From positions 80,262,492 through 80,326,491 of the forward strand of contig JAUMIR010000005.1 in assembly GCA_030847615.1 (NCBI GenBank): a DNA stretch of 64,000 nt, written 5' to 3'. The notes under the pieces were generated by a model that saw nothing but the letters and a program-made list of their open reading frames with translations, did no database searches and was not told the origin of the DNA. Numbering within the stretch: position 1 is the first letter of the stretch; each line of letters begins with the position of its first letter. The translations under genes were made by a program, and so were the position numbers. Of the stretch, positions 33,832-43,969 are shown piece by piece. The stretch comes from Gambelia wislizenii. Its lineage: Eukaryota; Chordata; Lepidosauria; Squamata; Crotaphytidae.

Positions 33832-35414
33832 GTTTAGATAAGAATGGAAGTAGACTGAAGTCAGAGAACTAAAGACTTAATACAGTACTGCACAGAGTGA
33901 TAGGTCATGCTGATGCCTTGCAGTATGATGGCTGGTGGGCTCTGAATTACTATTCATCCCTTTACCTTCATGGGATGCTCTTGGGGTTGTTGGTTTTTTT
34001 TAAAGCCTAAAAACATAAAATGTATTGGGATTAAAGAATAGCTTATTTTGATTCTCCGTTTATCTTATTGTTCAAAGTACTGTGTAATCTAGATAATTGC
34101 CATGGTCCAGAAGAACCAATCTCATCAGCAAAAGAAAAGATAACACAATTGGAGCTTTCTTCATTTTCTTCATATGTTTTATGCTTTTCATCTGAAAGAA
34201 ATAGAGGCTTATAAAATAGTGCAACTTATTCCCTGATTTCCACTCCTCGTAAAATATTTCTGAATATAGATTGAGAAATATTCTCTAAAATAATAGGAAA
34301 AAAACACAATTTAATTTTAACAGCTTTACTTTCAGTACAAGAGAAGAGACAAGGCAGGTGTTTCCCTATTGTGCAGATGAAGAGAGTGGCATCAGCATCA
34401 TTTTTGGCACTATGTGGACAGTTTTACATTACCTTCTGTCATTTACTAAGCACATCATACCTCTTTAACATATTGTAGTTATTGTTTGGCCGTACATTCT
34501 AGTTCATATACAATAGGCAGATGAAAAGCAATGACATATTAGGCAGAGACCATTTGTCCAAGCATGACTAACATATGATACACGCACTATGGTGTCTGTA
34601 GCTAGAAGCAGGGTGAAAAGAATAATAATTCATGATTATATTTGTCTGAGTTATTTAAAATTCACAATGTAGAGCATGCAGAAAAAGAGATATATTTCTC
34701 AATGGAATTCTTCATGTGAATAGAACAGATGTGTTTAACGTCTATTTCAAATGTAAAATATGTATTTATTTATTTCATTTTGAGTGAATACTAGTTAGAA
34801 AAATCTATCTCTCTTTCTATCAACACTTCCAAACAGAAGAGCAGGATGTGCTCTCATTGCAGAATGTTGTCAGAAGTGGTCCTGCAAAATAGACCTTCTA
34901 GGCACTGAGACCTAAATAAGAGTTAAAGATGCCCCCAAATTCCAGCTGCTTGCCATTTATACTTTTCTTCCCATAAGCAAAGCAACAAGAAGAATTGGTA
35001 CATAATAAATGTATAGCAAAACAAAAAGAAACCCACAGCTAATATATATAGTTAAAAGCTTTCTCTCTCTTTCTCTCTCTCTCTCTCTCTATCATCTGAC
35101 TCTGATCAAAGTAAATGCGTAGGAATTTTACAAATTTAAAATCAGTCTTTGTGTTATGCCTCAATTAAAGTAATTTAACTTCCTTTAATTTAATTAAAAG
35201 TAAACAATTAAAGGAAGCATCTAAAGGAAGTCCTTTCTGAAGTGGGCATTTCATAACCTTATCTTTGTGTCCATTCTCCATATCTTTGTATGAGAGCAAA
35301 CATAAGTGCCTTTTTTTCCCTTTCTGTTTCAGACATTTTACTAGTCTGAGATATACTGCAGTGACTTGAGAGTTGTAAAATGTTTCTAAAAAGTGTCGGG
35401 AGAAGGGTTTTGTT
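33832..35414. other. No recognised gene; (CT)n at about 35060-35090
   Basis: Unassigned AT-rich flank of the copia insertion. A small inverted pair around 35182-35232 (CTTCCTTTAATT / AATTAAAGGAAG) could form a hairpin. No supported exon. Confidence 0.55.
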
Positions 35415-35419
35415 GTCTG
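35415..35419. repeat. Target-site duplication GTCTG, left copy
   Basis: Matches 39495-39499 exactly. A 5-bp duplication is the standard footprint of a copia integrase. Confidence 0.93.
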
Positions 35420-35939
35420 TGTTGGAGCGTAGAAAGACGCGCTGTGTCCACCACCAGCAGCAGCAGAGTTGTTCCACGTCGACAGGACGCCAAGGAGAAG
35501 GTTTCTGGAGAGACTTCTTCAAAAAGACTTCAGGCTGAGAAGGAAAAATTCCTTCACCCCAGCACACTGCCTTGAGCTCTGGCTTGCCAAATAAAGACAG
35601 CAACAAGGCTAGGCTTCACTCAACTTGAGGGCTTTAATCTTTGTTTGCAGTATATTTACAATATATACACAGAGTATAGGACAGCCGTCTCTAATACTCA
35701 TAAATCTTTCTCCTAACCAACAAACTGCTTCACCAACCACCATTCACAACAAACCCACACTGGAGATAATTCCCATCTCCTTTTTATAGGCAGTTAAACA
35801 ATGCCTGTTACATCAGGCATCTCAGATGTGCATACTCTCAAGTGCTGACTCACACACACACCTGCCACTGGAGCTTAACTACTTTCATTACTAAGCTTAC
35901 AGCTCCATCTTGTGGTCCTATCCATGTCATTTCCTGACA
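35420..35939 (-). repeat. Copia 3' LTR
   Basis: 520 bp, plus-strand ends TGTTGG...CTGACA. In element orientation it starts TGTCAGGAAATGACATGG. By hand count it differs from the 5' LTR at about 20 positions (near 4%), mostly transitions plus a CAG/CAC shuffle in the trinucleotide stretch at 35450-35467. The 5' LTR equivalent carries the promoter, but no canonical TATA box is obvious in either copy. Confidence 0.95.
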
Positions 35940-35949
35940 TTCCCCTCCA
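35940..35949 (-). promoter_or_regulatory. Copia polypurine tract
   Basis: On the minus strand the bases directly before the 3' LTR read GGAGGGGAA, ending at the TGTCAGG LTR start. This is the expected position and composition of the plus-strand DNA primer. Confidence 0.8.
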
Positions 35950-36007
35950 AATGACATGTGGTGTGTCCCATGTGTCATTTACACCTATCGTTTTATATAC
36001 CGTGACC

Positions 36008-36625
36008 TTACTCGCTGATATCTCCAGAGTCTGCGACTTCATTCCCATTCTTTACAATGCCACAGTGTTTTCTTAGACCTTGATAGCCCATGCTACTGAC
36101 CCACCCAGCTCTGGCTTCCCTGGTGCTATCATTTGTCAATTTCCTTTTACTTACAGGCCTGACCATCCCACCAAACATATCCTGGCTATACTCTGCCACA
36201 CACACCAGAGCTTTGGTTTTCTTCCACCCCTCCTGCTTAGTGCATGTTCTCCTGGCTCTTTCTGGAGTGTTTTCAGTTCTTTTTACTGCTGCCACAGAAG
36301 AGGCTTGTCCCTGCTTTACTATGAAGAACTTTCCTTTCTGAGACCTCATGGGAATCAGGAATGTACCTTGACCACCCTCAGTGTCACTGCTACTAACACT
36401 GGCCTGAGTGTCTTGCCCATGAGTCTCAACTTGTTCTTGTTTCACAGTCACTATCTCTGGCTTTGGTTGCAAGTCTAATGAAGTGCTAGGTTCTTTTGGA
36501 GTACAAGGCATCTTCAAAGTGCCCTGTTTACTCGAAATTCCAGGCTGTTGTGACACACCTGGTTTCTCATCTAAGACATCCCTGGATGCATGTACCCCTG
36601 CATTTCCGTTGTTCTTATTTACCAC
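36008..36625 (-). pseudogene. Copia post-integrase tail ORF
   Basis: A 205-codon frame continues after the integrase C-terminus, separated from it by a frameshift and a stop near 36680. It is rich in charged and serine/threonine residues (VKQEQVETHGQDTQASVSSS) like the linker between integrase and RT in copia polyproteins. It contains no YVDD box, no RT palm motifs and no RNase H motif, and it stops 58 bp before the polypurine tract. The missing RT-RNase H block therefore seems to be an internal deletion at or near its end; where exactly is inference. Confidence 0.75.
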
Positions 36626-36639
36626 ACTGGCTTTCTGTT

Positions 36640-37294
36640 TTACATCAACATTTTGGTCAGGGTATACTCTCTTTCACCCAGCATGAGTCTCAAAACTAGC
36701 ACTCCTTGAATACAAAATCCTATTCCCATCCATCAGGAACCTATATTTATTCCCCTCATAGCCCACAAAAACGCAACCTTTGGCTTTTGGGCTGATTCTT
36801 TTTCCTGAACTGAGGAGGAATGTACACTGATGCAAATTGTCCAAACACTCTTAAGTCCTTTAGGTTTGGTGCTCTTCCATACAATATGTAGTATGGTGTT
36901 TGATTTATTGCACTGCACCATGATCTATTTACAATATGACAAGCGGTTCTTGTTGCTTCTCCCCACAAATTAGCTGGCGCTCCAGAATCCTCTAACATAC
37001 AATCCCTTATTTGGTTTATCATCCCAATCCTATGTTCAGCCAAACCATCCTCAGCTGGATATCCGGGATTTGTAATTTTATGTTGGATCCCTTTCCGCCC
37101 AAACTACTGCTGAAAATTACTACTTAAGAATTCCCCCCCTCTGTCAGTCACAACAGTGCCAACCTTGTAGGGAAACTTCCTTTCAACAGAATTGACCCAT
37201 TTTTTGATCATATCAGCAGCCTCACTTTTAGTTTTGAGCATTGCCACATAGGTAAATCTGGTATGCCTATCTACTATCAATAGGGTAAACCTGC
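36640..37294 (-). pseudogene. Copia integrase core and C-terminal part, broken
   Basis: Continues the integrase after a frameshift at about 37294. Visible: the second catalytic Asp in VVTDRGGEF (about 37130-37155), an in-frame TAG at 37104-37106, the catalytic Glu in NLWGEATRTACHIVN (about 36930-36975), and the GKSPY-like NQTPYYILYGRAPNLKDLRV stretch. Near 36756-36785 a further frameshift separates the FCGL end from VFVGYEGNKY, the usual next motif. Integrase joins the cDNA ends to the chromosome with a 5-bp stagger. This copy cannot make an intact enzyme. Confidence 0.88.
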
Positions 37295-38457
37295 TACCCC
37301 CTATACTCTACTTGATGTGGCCCTGATAAATCTGCATGTACAACCTGAAAAGGCCTCTGGGTTATGCATTTGCTCACCTTCGCTACAGGGTAAGCCTTGA
37401 CCTTGACCTTTTTGCAAATAGCACAGTCCAGGTAACTTTTACAGTTCTCTACCTTGAACTCTGGGCAAACCTTCTCTAGGTTTCTCAAACCTTTGAAGCT
37501 TATATGGCCCATAACTCTATGACGGTAATGAGCACACCCATCATGCAGTGGCTTCTTTGTTACATTCCCACACTGCACCTGTGCTACCATTTGATAAATG
37601 TGGTTTTTCTTTATGGCTTTACCACATACTACTCCCTCCTTGGACACAATCCCCTCATCTCCTTTGAAAAGGATTTCATATCCATCACTGGTTAGGGATG
37701 CCACACTTACGAGGCTATTTTGTAGTTTTGGTACACACAGTACATTATGAAATACCTTGTTTAAACCAGGGATTAATACAGACCCTTGGATCTCTACACT
37801 GCCAGATTCACCATCTGCAAATACCACAGTGTCCACTGGTGCTGGCTTTGGGCTCTGTAGTTTTTCCCTATCAGGGGCCATATGGTGAGAACACCCACTG
37901 TCCAAAATCCAGACAGACTGGTCCTTTTTCTCATTTACAGCTCCCTCTACAGTAGTAGCAAACCCCCTACCATCTTGGGGCTTGTCTTTTCTTTTTCTTT
38001 GTGAGTTCTGTCCTTTCTTTGCTGCAGAGACCTTAGGACAGTTCTTTATCAAATGTCCAGTCTCTCCATAGGAAAAACATCTCAGTGTTCTGCAGACAGC
38101 AGCACTCCCTTCCTCAGACAAGGACGTGGATTGGTTGGTTGGTTGTCTCCTCCAGCTGGTCACTCCCTTGAAGTTCTCCTCTGAGTCTCTCCTCTGTGCC
38201 TCTTCCAATATTCTGGATGCCACGAGGTCGACATTTAAATCAGCTTTGGCTACTCCTTGAAGATTGTACATTAGAAACTCCCATTCACTGTTTAGACTAC
38301 TTAGGAGTATAAAAGCTTTTTGGGTTTCTTCTATTTGGATGCCACGCTCGCTGCACTCTGTAAAATTATCCTGCATCCTTTTTAAATGCACAAGCATGGA
38401 TTCACCTTCCTGCTGTTTGCAACAATACAGCTTTCTGCTGCACAGCATTTTTGACAA
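37294..38457 (-). pseudogene. Copia gag C-terminus, protease, start of integrase
   Basis: 387 codons open. Gag helical region at residues 1-90 with ECSERGIQIEETQKAFILLS; zinc knuckle at residues 127-140 (CFSYGETGHLIKNC), where the second Cys of the CX2CX4HX4C pattern is Tyr; protease active site WILDSG at 183-188 (catalytic Asp186); GAG-pre-integrase region with HYRHRVMGH at 310-318 and CAIC at 345-348; first integrase Asp in HADLSGP (375). The polyprotein would be cleaved by its own aspartic protease in the particle. The frame is the same as the gag start at 38730 but is separated from it by one stop codon, and it ends by frameshift. Confidence 0.92.
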
Positions 38458-38493
38458 GGCTCCAGCTGGTTGGTTGACATTCTCAAGAGCTTT

Positions 38494-38730
38494 CTAGACT
38501 TCAAACGCTGACCTCTTATCTTGGATATTTTTCAGCTGATTCGGTTCTACAGCTAGAACAATGGAAGCTCTAGCTTTTTCGTCACCTATTAATTCATCCT
38601 CATTAGCAGGGTCAGGTTGTTTCTTTACATAGTCCCATAAGTCCTGCTTTATTAGCAAAGCCTTCATGTAAATTTTCCAGGAAGCATAGTTCTTCTCAGA
38701 CAGCTTTTCAAACCGGACTGCTGTTTCCAT
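38494..38730 (-). pseudogene. Copia gag N-terminus
   Basis: I take the ATG at 38730 as start, because METAVRFEKLSEKNYASWK is the typical copia gag opening (F..L...NY..WK..M...L). LWDYVKKQPDP and the KARASIVLAVEP segment follow. The upstream open frame to 39048 runs through the primer binding site and LTR and is not coding. The frame ends at a TAG (38494-38496) and resumes in the same frame, so a single nonsense change interrupts gag. The protein would form virus-like particles in the cytoplasm. Confidence 0.9.
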
Positions 38731-38958
38731 GTTTGCACTGAGTCTACAGATGCAAACAGACACACTGATAACAATCCGGGCAGGCTGCCAAAAACAATTA
38801 GCTTCCAAAGCAAACAGATAAGAGCAGAGTCCGTGAGTAGTCACACTTAACTCACTCCTTTCCAGGACTTTTCTCTTCAGCCCTCCAGGAACACAAAACA
38901 GCTCACCAATTGCAGAACTATATCTCCCACAGCTTCTCAAGCGTTGTCCATGCGGACA

Positions 38959-38973
38959 CTGGGCCCATAACCC
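38959..38973 (-). promoter_or_regulatory. Primer binding site complementary to initiator tRNA-Met anticodon arm
   Basis: The plus strand reads CTGGGCCCATAACCC, one base away from the LTR end. This equals the anticodon stem-loop (CAU loop) of eukaryotic initiator tRNA(Met), so the element's minus-strand RNA is complementary to it. Use of a half-tRNA cut at the anticodon loop is known for Drosophila copia and relatives, in contrast to the 3' CCA end used by most LTR elements. Confidence 0.88.
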
Positions 38974-38974
38974 T

Positions 38975-39494
38975 TGTTGGGGCATAGAAAGATGTGCTGT
39001 GTCCACCACCACCACCAGCAGAGTTGTTCCATGTCGACAGGATGCCAAGTAGAAGGTTTCTGGAGAGACTTCTGCAAAAAGACTTCAGGCTGAGAAGGAA
39101 AAATTCCTTCACCCCAGCACACTGCCTTGAGCTCTGGCTTGCCAAATAAAGACAGCAACAAGGCCAGGCTTCACTCAACTTGAGGGCGTTAATCTTTGTT
39201 TGCAGTATATTTACAATATATACACAGAATATAGGACAGCCGTCTCTAATACTCATAAATCTTTCTCCTAACCAACAAACTGCTTCACCAACCACCATTC
39301 ACAACAAACCCACACTGGAGATAATTCCCATCTCCTTTTTATAGGCAGTTAAACAATGCCTGTTACATCAGGCATCTCAGATATGCATACTCTCAAGTGC
39401 TGACTCACACACACACCTGCCACTGGAGCTTAACTGCTTTCATTACTAAGCTTACAGCTCCATCTTGTGATCACATCTATGTCCTTTCCTGACA
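38975..39494 (-). repeat. Copia 5' LTR
   Basis: 520 bp with TG...CA ends, the same length as the 3' LTR. An AATAAA is readable only on the plus strand (near 39145), so the polyadenylation signal in the transcribed sense is not obvious. Promoter elements are inferred from position only. Confidence 0.95.
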
Positions 39495-39499
39495 GTCTG
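39495..39499. repeat. Target-site duplication GTCTG, right copy
   Basis: Exact partner of 35415-35419, immediately outside the CA end of the LTR. Confidence 0.93.
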
Positions 39500-39536
39500 G
39501 TACTAGATCAGAGATAAATAATGTAATTTATATATA

Positions 39537-39723
39537 AAGGTTGTCCACTGGAGGACCTAGGAAATATCTAGAAAGGCTGCCTCTCTGTGCATCTCCTGTG
39601 AAACTATGTTACCATAGAGTCATAATGGAGGGCCTAGAAAATGCCTAGAGAGACCATATATTTCGGACAACAGACAATTGAAACTGCAGGTACTGTTCCT
39701 ACATACTGTGTGTGGGGAACCTG
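39537..39723. mobile_element. pogo/Tigger-type MITE with internal duplication
   Basis: Ends AGGTTGTCCACTGG and, reversed, CAGGTTCCCCACACAC, with TA-rich flanks. The internal motif GGAGGACCTAGGAAATATCT at 39550 recurs as GGAGGGCCTAGAAAATGCCT at about 39627. It is the same family as 22858-23075, where the motif occurs once. Confidence 0.6.
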
Positions 39724-40940
39724 TATATATTTTTTGTAAAAAAATAAATAAATCCATTACTAGACCAGAAATTCTTCCTCAAATTAATAGATATTTAAGA
39801 ACCTAAATAATAAGGCCATGCTAAGCATTATGACCAATGCATGTCTTCTACGGAAAACAGTCACTGCACACCTAGCTTCCCCTCATTCTGCATGATGTCT
39901 GCTAGAACTTAGCTTGTGCCTTAACACCACAGTGTTCTGCAATTCCCTACCCCTGTTCCACATTGCTGGTTGCCAATGTTTGTTGAAAATTTAAGAAAGG
40001 AATATCTCCGCACTGCAAAACATGGCAAATTTTAACAGATATTGCAGCAGTGGAAACAAAACACACAGTCACTGTTTGGAGGAGCAGAAGTTCATTTCCT
40101 GTATCATCTAGTACTGTTGGCTCTTCAGTTTTAAACTTAAACAGTGCGTATTTTTAATTGATACTATATACTTATGCAGATTTCCTTGTAAAATAAGAGC
40201 CCTTCATTTATATAAAAATGCAAGTCATATAAAGTAATTCATAAAGCAACTTCATAAGCAGTGCCCCACAGGAGATTGAACTGCACTTGCTTGTGTGGTT
40301 AGGAGTTTCTCTCCTTAATCTCATCAGAAGATAACAGTAATATTTGAAATTATCCAGTACACTCAGCATGGGAAGGTTTAGTGCAGGATTTAGATGGGTT
40401 TATGAAGTATGCACTGATTTGAGAAGCCTGGATCTAAATTTGGTTCTCTTCCTTCCTGGCCTTTTCTTTTATTCTATTAATAAGTCATGCACCTGAGCAC
40501 CTTGAAACAGTTCATTTAATTTTAACACAAACTCACCATCTATGCTGACAAATACTTGATATATTTGCCTAGTCATGGGTCAATTAATAAATTATTTATT
40601 GTTGTCTACCCCCACTTTCCAGCCCTTGGCATTTTTTTAAAAAAGAAAACCCAGTGAATGCAGTTATATTTTTAGATGCATTTTTTTAAAAAATGTAAAC
40701 TCTCCCTTTGGAAAGCCGGTACATCAGATGTAAGGATGACAGTGTTGAAGATGTGGAGAGAAATCAAATATTGACAAAAGCCTGAATAATCTGGTGGTGT
40801 AGGTTTCCTTTATAAAATCTTCATGGCTCTAGCTCCAGTATCAAGGCAGAATCTAGAGAAGGATCAGAATTCTGAATGGTCAAATAAATAATTCTATTGG
40901 CCAGATAATTTGAAAAAGCCAAACATTTGGATTACTATAG
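39724..40940. other. No recognised gene
   Basis: AT-rich unassigned sequence with A- and T-runs near 39740, 40635 and 40682. Confidence 0.55.
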
Positions 40941-41059
40941 ATTTTCCTTGGGTTTTTTTTCCCGGGCTGTGAGGCCGTGTTCTAGAATAGTTTCCTTCTG
41001 ACATTTTGCCTGCATCTGTGGCTGGCATCTTCAGAGAATGGTTGGGTAGGAGTGTGTGA

Positions 41060-41061
<2 letters not shown>

Positions 41062-41098
<37 letters not shown>
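41062..41098. repeat. (TA)n microsatellite
   Basis: Alternating TA run inside the left Penelope arm. The right arm has only a short version near 41791, so the repeat expanded after insertion. Confidence 0.9.
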
Positions 41099-41100
<2 letters not shown>

Positions 41101-41147
41101 TGTGAACCCCTGTTGGAGAGTATATGTAAATTTGTGTAATTGAATGG

Positions 41148-41384
41148 TTAGTTTCTGGGTATAGAAATGCAGGGATTGTTAGTGTCTGTTTGGCTAGTGG
41201 TTGGTTGATGGGCCATTATCTCCTGGAAATCCCCTTGTCCCTGGGTGGAATTCTTTTGTAAGTGTTGGGTTTTTATTCTATTGTTTTTCAAAACTGGGAG
41301 CCAGATTTTGTTTACTTTAAGGGTTTCTTCTTTCCTGTTGATGTTGTCCATGTGTTTGTGGATTTCAATAGCTTCTCTGTGCAT
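41148..41384 (-). pseudogene. Penelope ORF C-terminus, left arm
   Basis: 78 codons: MHREAIEIHKHMDNINRKEE, then KVNKIWLPVLKN, ending NPCISIPRN. This is the region at and beyond the end of the GIY-YIG endonuclease of Penelope-like elements, where a REAIEI.KH..NINR motif is conserved. The RT domain is absent. It pairs almost base for base with the right arm. Confidence 0.8.
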
Positions 41385-41396
41385 TCTGACATGATA

Positions 41397-41495
41397 TTTA
41401 TTTATTTAAAAACACAGAAATTCTGGACCAGGCCAACAACTATCATATTTATTTATTTAAAAACAAAGAAATTCTGGACCAGGCCAACAACTATC
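41397..41495. repeat. Two tandem 51-base units at the centre of the inverted Penelope
   Basis: ATTTATTTATTTAAAAACAC / AAATTCTGGACCAGGCCAAC / AACTATCAT occurs twice in a row, with one base changed. The second unit leads directly into the right arm. Confidence 0.85.
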
Positions 41496-41741
41496 ATGTC
41501 AGAATGCTACAGAGAAGCTATTGAAATCCACAAACACCTGGACAACATCAACAGGAAAGAAGAAACCCTAAAAGTAAACAAAATCTGGTTCCCAGTTTTG
41601 GAAAAAAATAGAATAAAAACACAACACTTACAAAGAAATTCCACCCAGGGACAAGGGGATTTCCAGGAGATAATGGCCCATCAATCAACCATTAGCCAAA
41701 CAGACACTAACAATCCTTGCATTTCTATATCCAGAAACTAA
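41490..41741 (+). pseudogene. Penelope ORF C-terminus, right arm
   Basis: Plus-strand YREAIEIHKHLDNINRKEE and the same ending NPCISISRN. The open frame upstream (from 41262) runs through the inverted left arm and centre, so its first half is not meaningful. No RT or intact GIY-YIG core. Confidence 0.8.
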
Positions 41742-42259
41742 CCATTCAGTTACACAAATTTATATATACTCCCCAACAGGGGTTCACAAGATATATATAT
41801 ACATATAAACTCCACACACTCCTACCCAACCATTCTCTGAAGATGCCAGCCACAGATGCAGGTGAAATGTCAGAAAGAAGCTATTCCAGAACACAGCCTC
41901 ACAGCCCAGAAAAAAACCAAGGAAAATCTATGGATGCCAGCCATGAAAGCCTCCGATTTCACATTTGGATTACTGTTAGACAATGCTATGACAGAATTCA
42001 GTAGAAAGAGTGATACACAAAAATGCATCAAAGAGTTCAGGTTCACCAGCACACCAGTTTATCATTCATAATGCCACAATAGTATTTATTTACCATATTT
42101 TTGTAAGATGCTTCTGGGTAGCCCATAGTCCAAGCAGGGAGGACATCCCATCCAACTGTGGTGAGGCATTTACATTCTTGGACTACAAGCCATCAGTGAA
42201 AGATGACTTTTAACATTATACTCTGTGTATATACCACTTTAATACCTTAGATATTCAGT

Positions 42260-42313
42260 CTCACCTGACCTTGGAAACTAGATGTGTCAGGCTGGCTTAT
42301 CTGGATGTGAGAT
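42260..42313 (+). mobile_element. Decayed 5S-type SINE head
   Basis: CTCACCTGACCTTGGAAACT and CAGGCTGGCTTATCTGGATG follow the order of 5S rRNA (CTGATCTCGGAAGCTAAGCA, GGCCTGGTTAGTACTTGGAT). Only the core is left. Confidence 0.5.
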
Positions 42314-42324
42314 AAAGGTGCAAG

Positions 42325-42480
42325 GTATACTCATGAATGTTCTTATCATCAAGAAGAAAAAAGACATGACCAACAAGACTGCACCCCACTAATCCAAAAC
42401 TGGTCAACAGCCAAAGAAATTTTCACATTTGGCAGCTTTTGGGGAAATTCTGGTTGTGCAAAAATATTTTAGTACACACA
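42325..42480. repeat. Family H-like fragment
   Basis: ATGAATGTTCTTATCATCAA and GAAGAAAAAAGACATGACC resemble the start of the copies at 7161 and 57289. CAGCTTTTGGGGAAATTCTGG and TTGTGCAAAA follow. Confidence 0.4.
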
Positions 42481-42500
42481 CACACACACACACACACACT
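42475..42500. repeat. (CA)n microsatellite
   Basis: ACACACACACACACACACAC run. Confidence 0.93.
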
Positions 42501-43969
42501 TGTGTAGAAGTAATTTTACATGGATTTTTTTAAAAGAATAATGTCCTGAAATCCAAGAGAAGAAGAAATGTGTAAATACTCATGTAATCTTGACCAGCAG
42601 AGAGAAAACTTTTGCAAATATGTATTGAATGAAGAGGAAGAGCATGTAAAGAATCAGTGGTTCTTTGTTTAGATCCTTCCTTTATTCCAAAAGTTAATTT
42701 GTTTTTTGATAAGGTCCAGGAAGTGGCCCTACTTTTTTTTTGTTTTAATCACTCAGATGTTTTAAAAAAAATGGTGGTGGGCCTTTAGACTGAAAAAAAA
42801 AATAGGTTTCTCTCTCTTCCACAGCACGTGGTTATGCCTCTGTATTGAAGTGGCATATGTGCATAGTTCTTTGACTGTCCTTGGAGGGATTCAGGCTCAT
42901 TCTACTCCATTCTTTCCTGCCTGGAAAGGTGAATGACAGGCTTGGGCCTTGCTCCAGTGCTCTGAATAGAATTTCAAGAGAATGGCTAATCATAGCCTGC
43001 ATTGCTCCAACCTGTCCTCTGAAGAGGATTCATGAATCACCACATTTCTGCCACACTCAGGACAGATGGCTGGAAGGGAGCTGCCTGTCCTTTCCAGTGG
43101 TCCCTCACAGGCTCTCTGGAGACCACACAAGCAGCGGCAGAGCATGAGGGGGCCTCATTTTCTTAGGTGGGCCACACTGGCTCGATTGATGAAACTCAGG
43201 TGCAGCAGCCACTATGTACAGAAAATGAAAAATATTTTCTCTTCTGTCTTTTGAGTAATATTATAGAAAAGAAATGAACTTGTTTAAGTTTTTTATAAGT
43301 AATCACTACAGAAAAAGCTACCATTTTATGTGCTTGATACCCTGGTCTATCTGAACTCAATTCAGCTTGCTCCTTGGTCCCAATCTCAGGCAGCAAAAAT
43401 GTACATATAACTGCACGGGGGGAAATACCATTTGATGAAATCTATATTTGTTCCAATGTTGTGCCATCATTGCAGGTTATATTATATATATGCCTTTGCA
43501 GCATCTTCAGAGGACTTCAGTCTGAAACTAATCACCTCATCATGAACCTAGTACAACACAGTCAACAGCACTGCAGCTGCTAATAATGTACTTGCTTGAT
43601 TATGATGGAAGATGGCAGAAGAGGTCAGCAGAGAACATTTCTTGCCCTCAGACTCCCCTGGCTGGATTCTTTAACTCCTCCTTCATTTGATAACTTTTTA
43701 TTCTCTGGCATTCTTCACATTAGAATTTCCAGTCAGCTTGAGCCAAGAAATTAGGGGAATATTTCTGTGTGTGAATTAAGCAAGTTGCCATTCTGGAAGG
43801 TAAATAGACAACACCATTGTCTGATAGATGAATTAAGAAAGCATCCTGTCTATTTAGTAATTTAAAAGCAAGGACTGTTTTGCCTGGATGGAGACCACCT
43901 TTCAATAATTCATGAAAACTTCCTTATTTAAGGTAGATCAAAATATCTTTTTCATTTGTCAATTATTGG
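42501..43969. other. No recognised feature
   Basis: The 88-codon plus-strand frame at 42881-43147 lies in a GC-richer patch but has no motif and no splice context that I can defend. Nothing else is recognised. Confidence 0.5.

Larger units (their letters stand above)
35420..39494 (-). mobile_element. Ty1/copia LTR retrotransposon lacking reverse transcriptase
   Basis: A 4,075-bp insertion on the minus strand with two LTRs of 520 bp each and a perfect 5-bp target duplication GTCTG (35415-35419 and 39495-39499). The LTRs begin TG and end CA. In element order: 5' LTR, primer binding site, gag with zinc knuckle, protease, integrase, a 205-codon tail, polypurine tract, 3' LTR. The reverse transcriptase and RNase H domains are absent; the internal region is only 3,035 bp, well short of the usual 4 kb or more. 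Nonsense and frameshift changes break the remaining frame. It must have moved, if as seen here, using enzymes from another copy. Confidence 0.95.
40941..41961. mobile_element. Penelope-like element, head-to-head inverted insertion
   Basis: Two copies of the same Penelope 3' region face away from each other. The left arm (40941-41390) reads on the minus strand and the right arm (about 41496-41945) on the plus strand. The whole is flanked by a shared direct repeat CATTTGGATTACT (40924-40936 and 41962-41974, with similarity a few bases further). Between the arms lies a tandem 51-base unit. The arms encode the REAIEIHKH..NINRKEE...P.L..N C-terminal end of Penelope ORFs and contain the EDASHRCR-type 3' region. 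One event therefore delivered both arms. Confidence 0.85.

Noticed and set aside
36080..36478. 132-codon plus-strand frame inside copia
   Set aside because: Antisense shadow of the post-integrase tail; no domain of its own.
38731..39048. N-terminal extension of copia gag in the same open frame
   Set aside because: It runs back through the primer binding site and into the LTR; the typical gag opening starts at the ATG at 38730.
35420..39494. Endogenous retrovirus
   Set aside because: Domain order is protease-integrase with integrase before the (missing) RT, WILDSG protease, tRNAiMet half priming and 5-bp duplication: all copia, not retroviral. There is no envelope frame.
42881..43147. 88-codon open frame in a GC-richer patch
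   Set aside because: No motif and no convincing splice sites that I could find; similar frames occur by chance in 64 kb.
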